The position numbers and the translations under genes were made by a program. The notes beneath the pieces were generated by a model. The model had not been told where the DNA came from. It made no database searches and saw nothing but the letters and a program-made list of their open reading frames with translations. From the NCBI GenBank assembly GCA_026388365.1, contig JAPLJW010000017.1:1-6011 (forward strand): a stretch of 6,011 bases of DNA. Reading direction: 5' to 3'. The stretch comes from Deltaproteobacteria bacterium. GTDB lineage: Bacteria > Desulfobacterota > Syntrophia > Syntrophales > UBA5619. Numbering within the stretch: position 1 is the first letter of the stretch; each line of letters starts with the position of its first letter. This document shows, piece by piece, positions 5,903 through 6,011 of this stretch.

Positions 5903-5977
5903 GACCTGCTCCTTATCACCATGGGTTATACTTGGAAGGGTATCCCAAATACAGAGCCAAAAATAAGGAGGCAGGTC
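5903..5977 (+). promoter_or_regulatory. Long stem-loop leader sequestering transposase ribosome-binding site
   Basis: GACCTGCTCCTTAT (5903-5916) pairs with ATAAGGAGGCAGGTC (5963-5977), giving a 14-bp stem interrupted by one bulged G. Inside it, TGGG (5922-5925) and ATAC (5928-5931) pair with GTAT (5940-5943) and CCCA (5944-5947), forming an 8-bp stem with a 2-nt bulge and an 8-nt loop. The outer right arm contains the Shine-Dalgarno AAGGAGG (5965-5971), 6 nt before the ATG at 5978. RNA covering both arms would therefore hide the ribosome-binding site. It could limit transposase translation on read-through transcripts, form part of an IS110-type guide (bridge/seek) RNA, or both. The pairing is directly visible; the function is inferred. 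Confidence 0.6.
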
Positions 5978-6011
5978 ATGGAACATAATATCACTATCGT
6001 AGGGCTTGATG
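5978..6011 (+). CDS. IS110-family transposase/recombinase, N-terminus only
   Basis: The first 11 codons (MEHNITIVGLD) run off the right edge. The [IY]VGLD opening is typical of IS110-family DEDD transposases, where this aspartate is the first acidic residue of the RuvC-like catalytic domain and is usually followed by VHK or similar. A strong Shine-Dalgarno (AAGGAGG, 6-nt spacing) supports the start. Only 34 nt are visible, so the family call rests on this short motif plus the structured leader; another RuvC-fold protein is possible. Confidence 0.6.
   Translation, partial: MEHNITIVGLD

Larger units (their letters stand above)
5877..6011 (+). mobile_element. Left end of probable IS110-family insertion sequence, partial
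   Basis: The segment combines the start of an IS110-like transposase (5978 onward) with about 100 nt of structured, AT-richer non-coding DNA in front of it. IS110 elements usually lack conventional terminal inverted repeats, carry functional RNA in a non-coding end and favour specific targets, often REP-like palindromes. One lies immediately upstream at 5832-5851. The left boundary is a guess: 5877 is where the sequence departs from the repeat continuation I would expect after the palindrome. The right end is outside the window. Confidence 0.5.

Overview
The window is GC-rich, tightly packed bacterial DNA with strongly GC-biased third codon positions. Two neighbouring acyl-CoA dehydrogenase genes and a MacAB/LolD-type tripartite export operon would fit a Desulfobacterota (former Deltaproteobacteria; fatty- or aromatic-acid oxidiser or syntroph) or a related Gram-negative. 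This assignment is inference from gene content and style; there is no taxonomic marker here. The outer-membrane efflux protein shows directly that the cell has two membranes.

Layout, all on the + strand. (1) Positions 1-2221 hold two consecutive acyl-CoA dehydrogenases, the first cut by the window's left edge, 20 nt apart and probably one operon. Neither carries the usual catalytic glutamate at the C-terminal 'xEGT' position. The second has a glutamate at the alternative helix-G position used by isovaleryl- and long-chain acyl-CoA dehydrogenases. The first seems to have neither, which suggests a heteromeric enzyme or an unusual dehydrogenase. (2) Positions 2222-2529 are a 308-nt intergenic region with a plausible intrinsic terminator containing two competing hairpins, a second strong inverted repeat, and no convincing gene. 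(3) Positions 2530-5780 are an export operon: TolC-family outer-membrane factor, MacA/HlyD-type periplasmic adaptor (start overlaps the previous stop as ATGA), and a LolD/MacB-type ABC ATPase. The expected inner-membrane FtsX/MacB permease does not follow in this window. (4) Positions 5781-6011 are visibly more AT-rich. They contain a REP/dRS3-like palindrome, then what looks like the left end of an IS110-family insertion sequence: a structured leader whose long stem includes the ribosome-binding site, and the first 11 codons of the transposase/recombinase.

The acyl-CoA dehydrogenases would act in the cytoplasm, passing electrons from a CoA thioester to electron-transfer flavoprotein. The export genes would build a channel from cytoplasmic ATP hydrolysis across the periplasm to the outer membrane. 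The two groups are separated by the terminator and no functional link is visible. The most interesting part is the right end, where the export operon ends without its permease and an RNA-structured IS110-type left end begins close to a dispersed palindrome.
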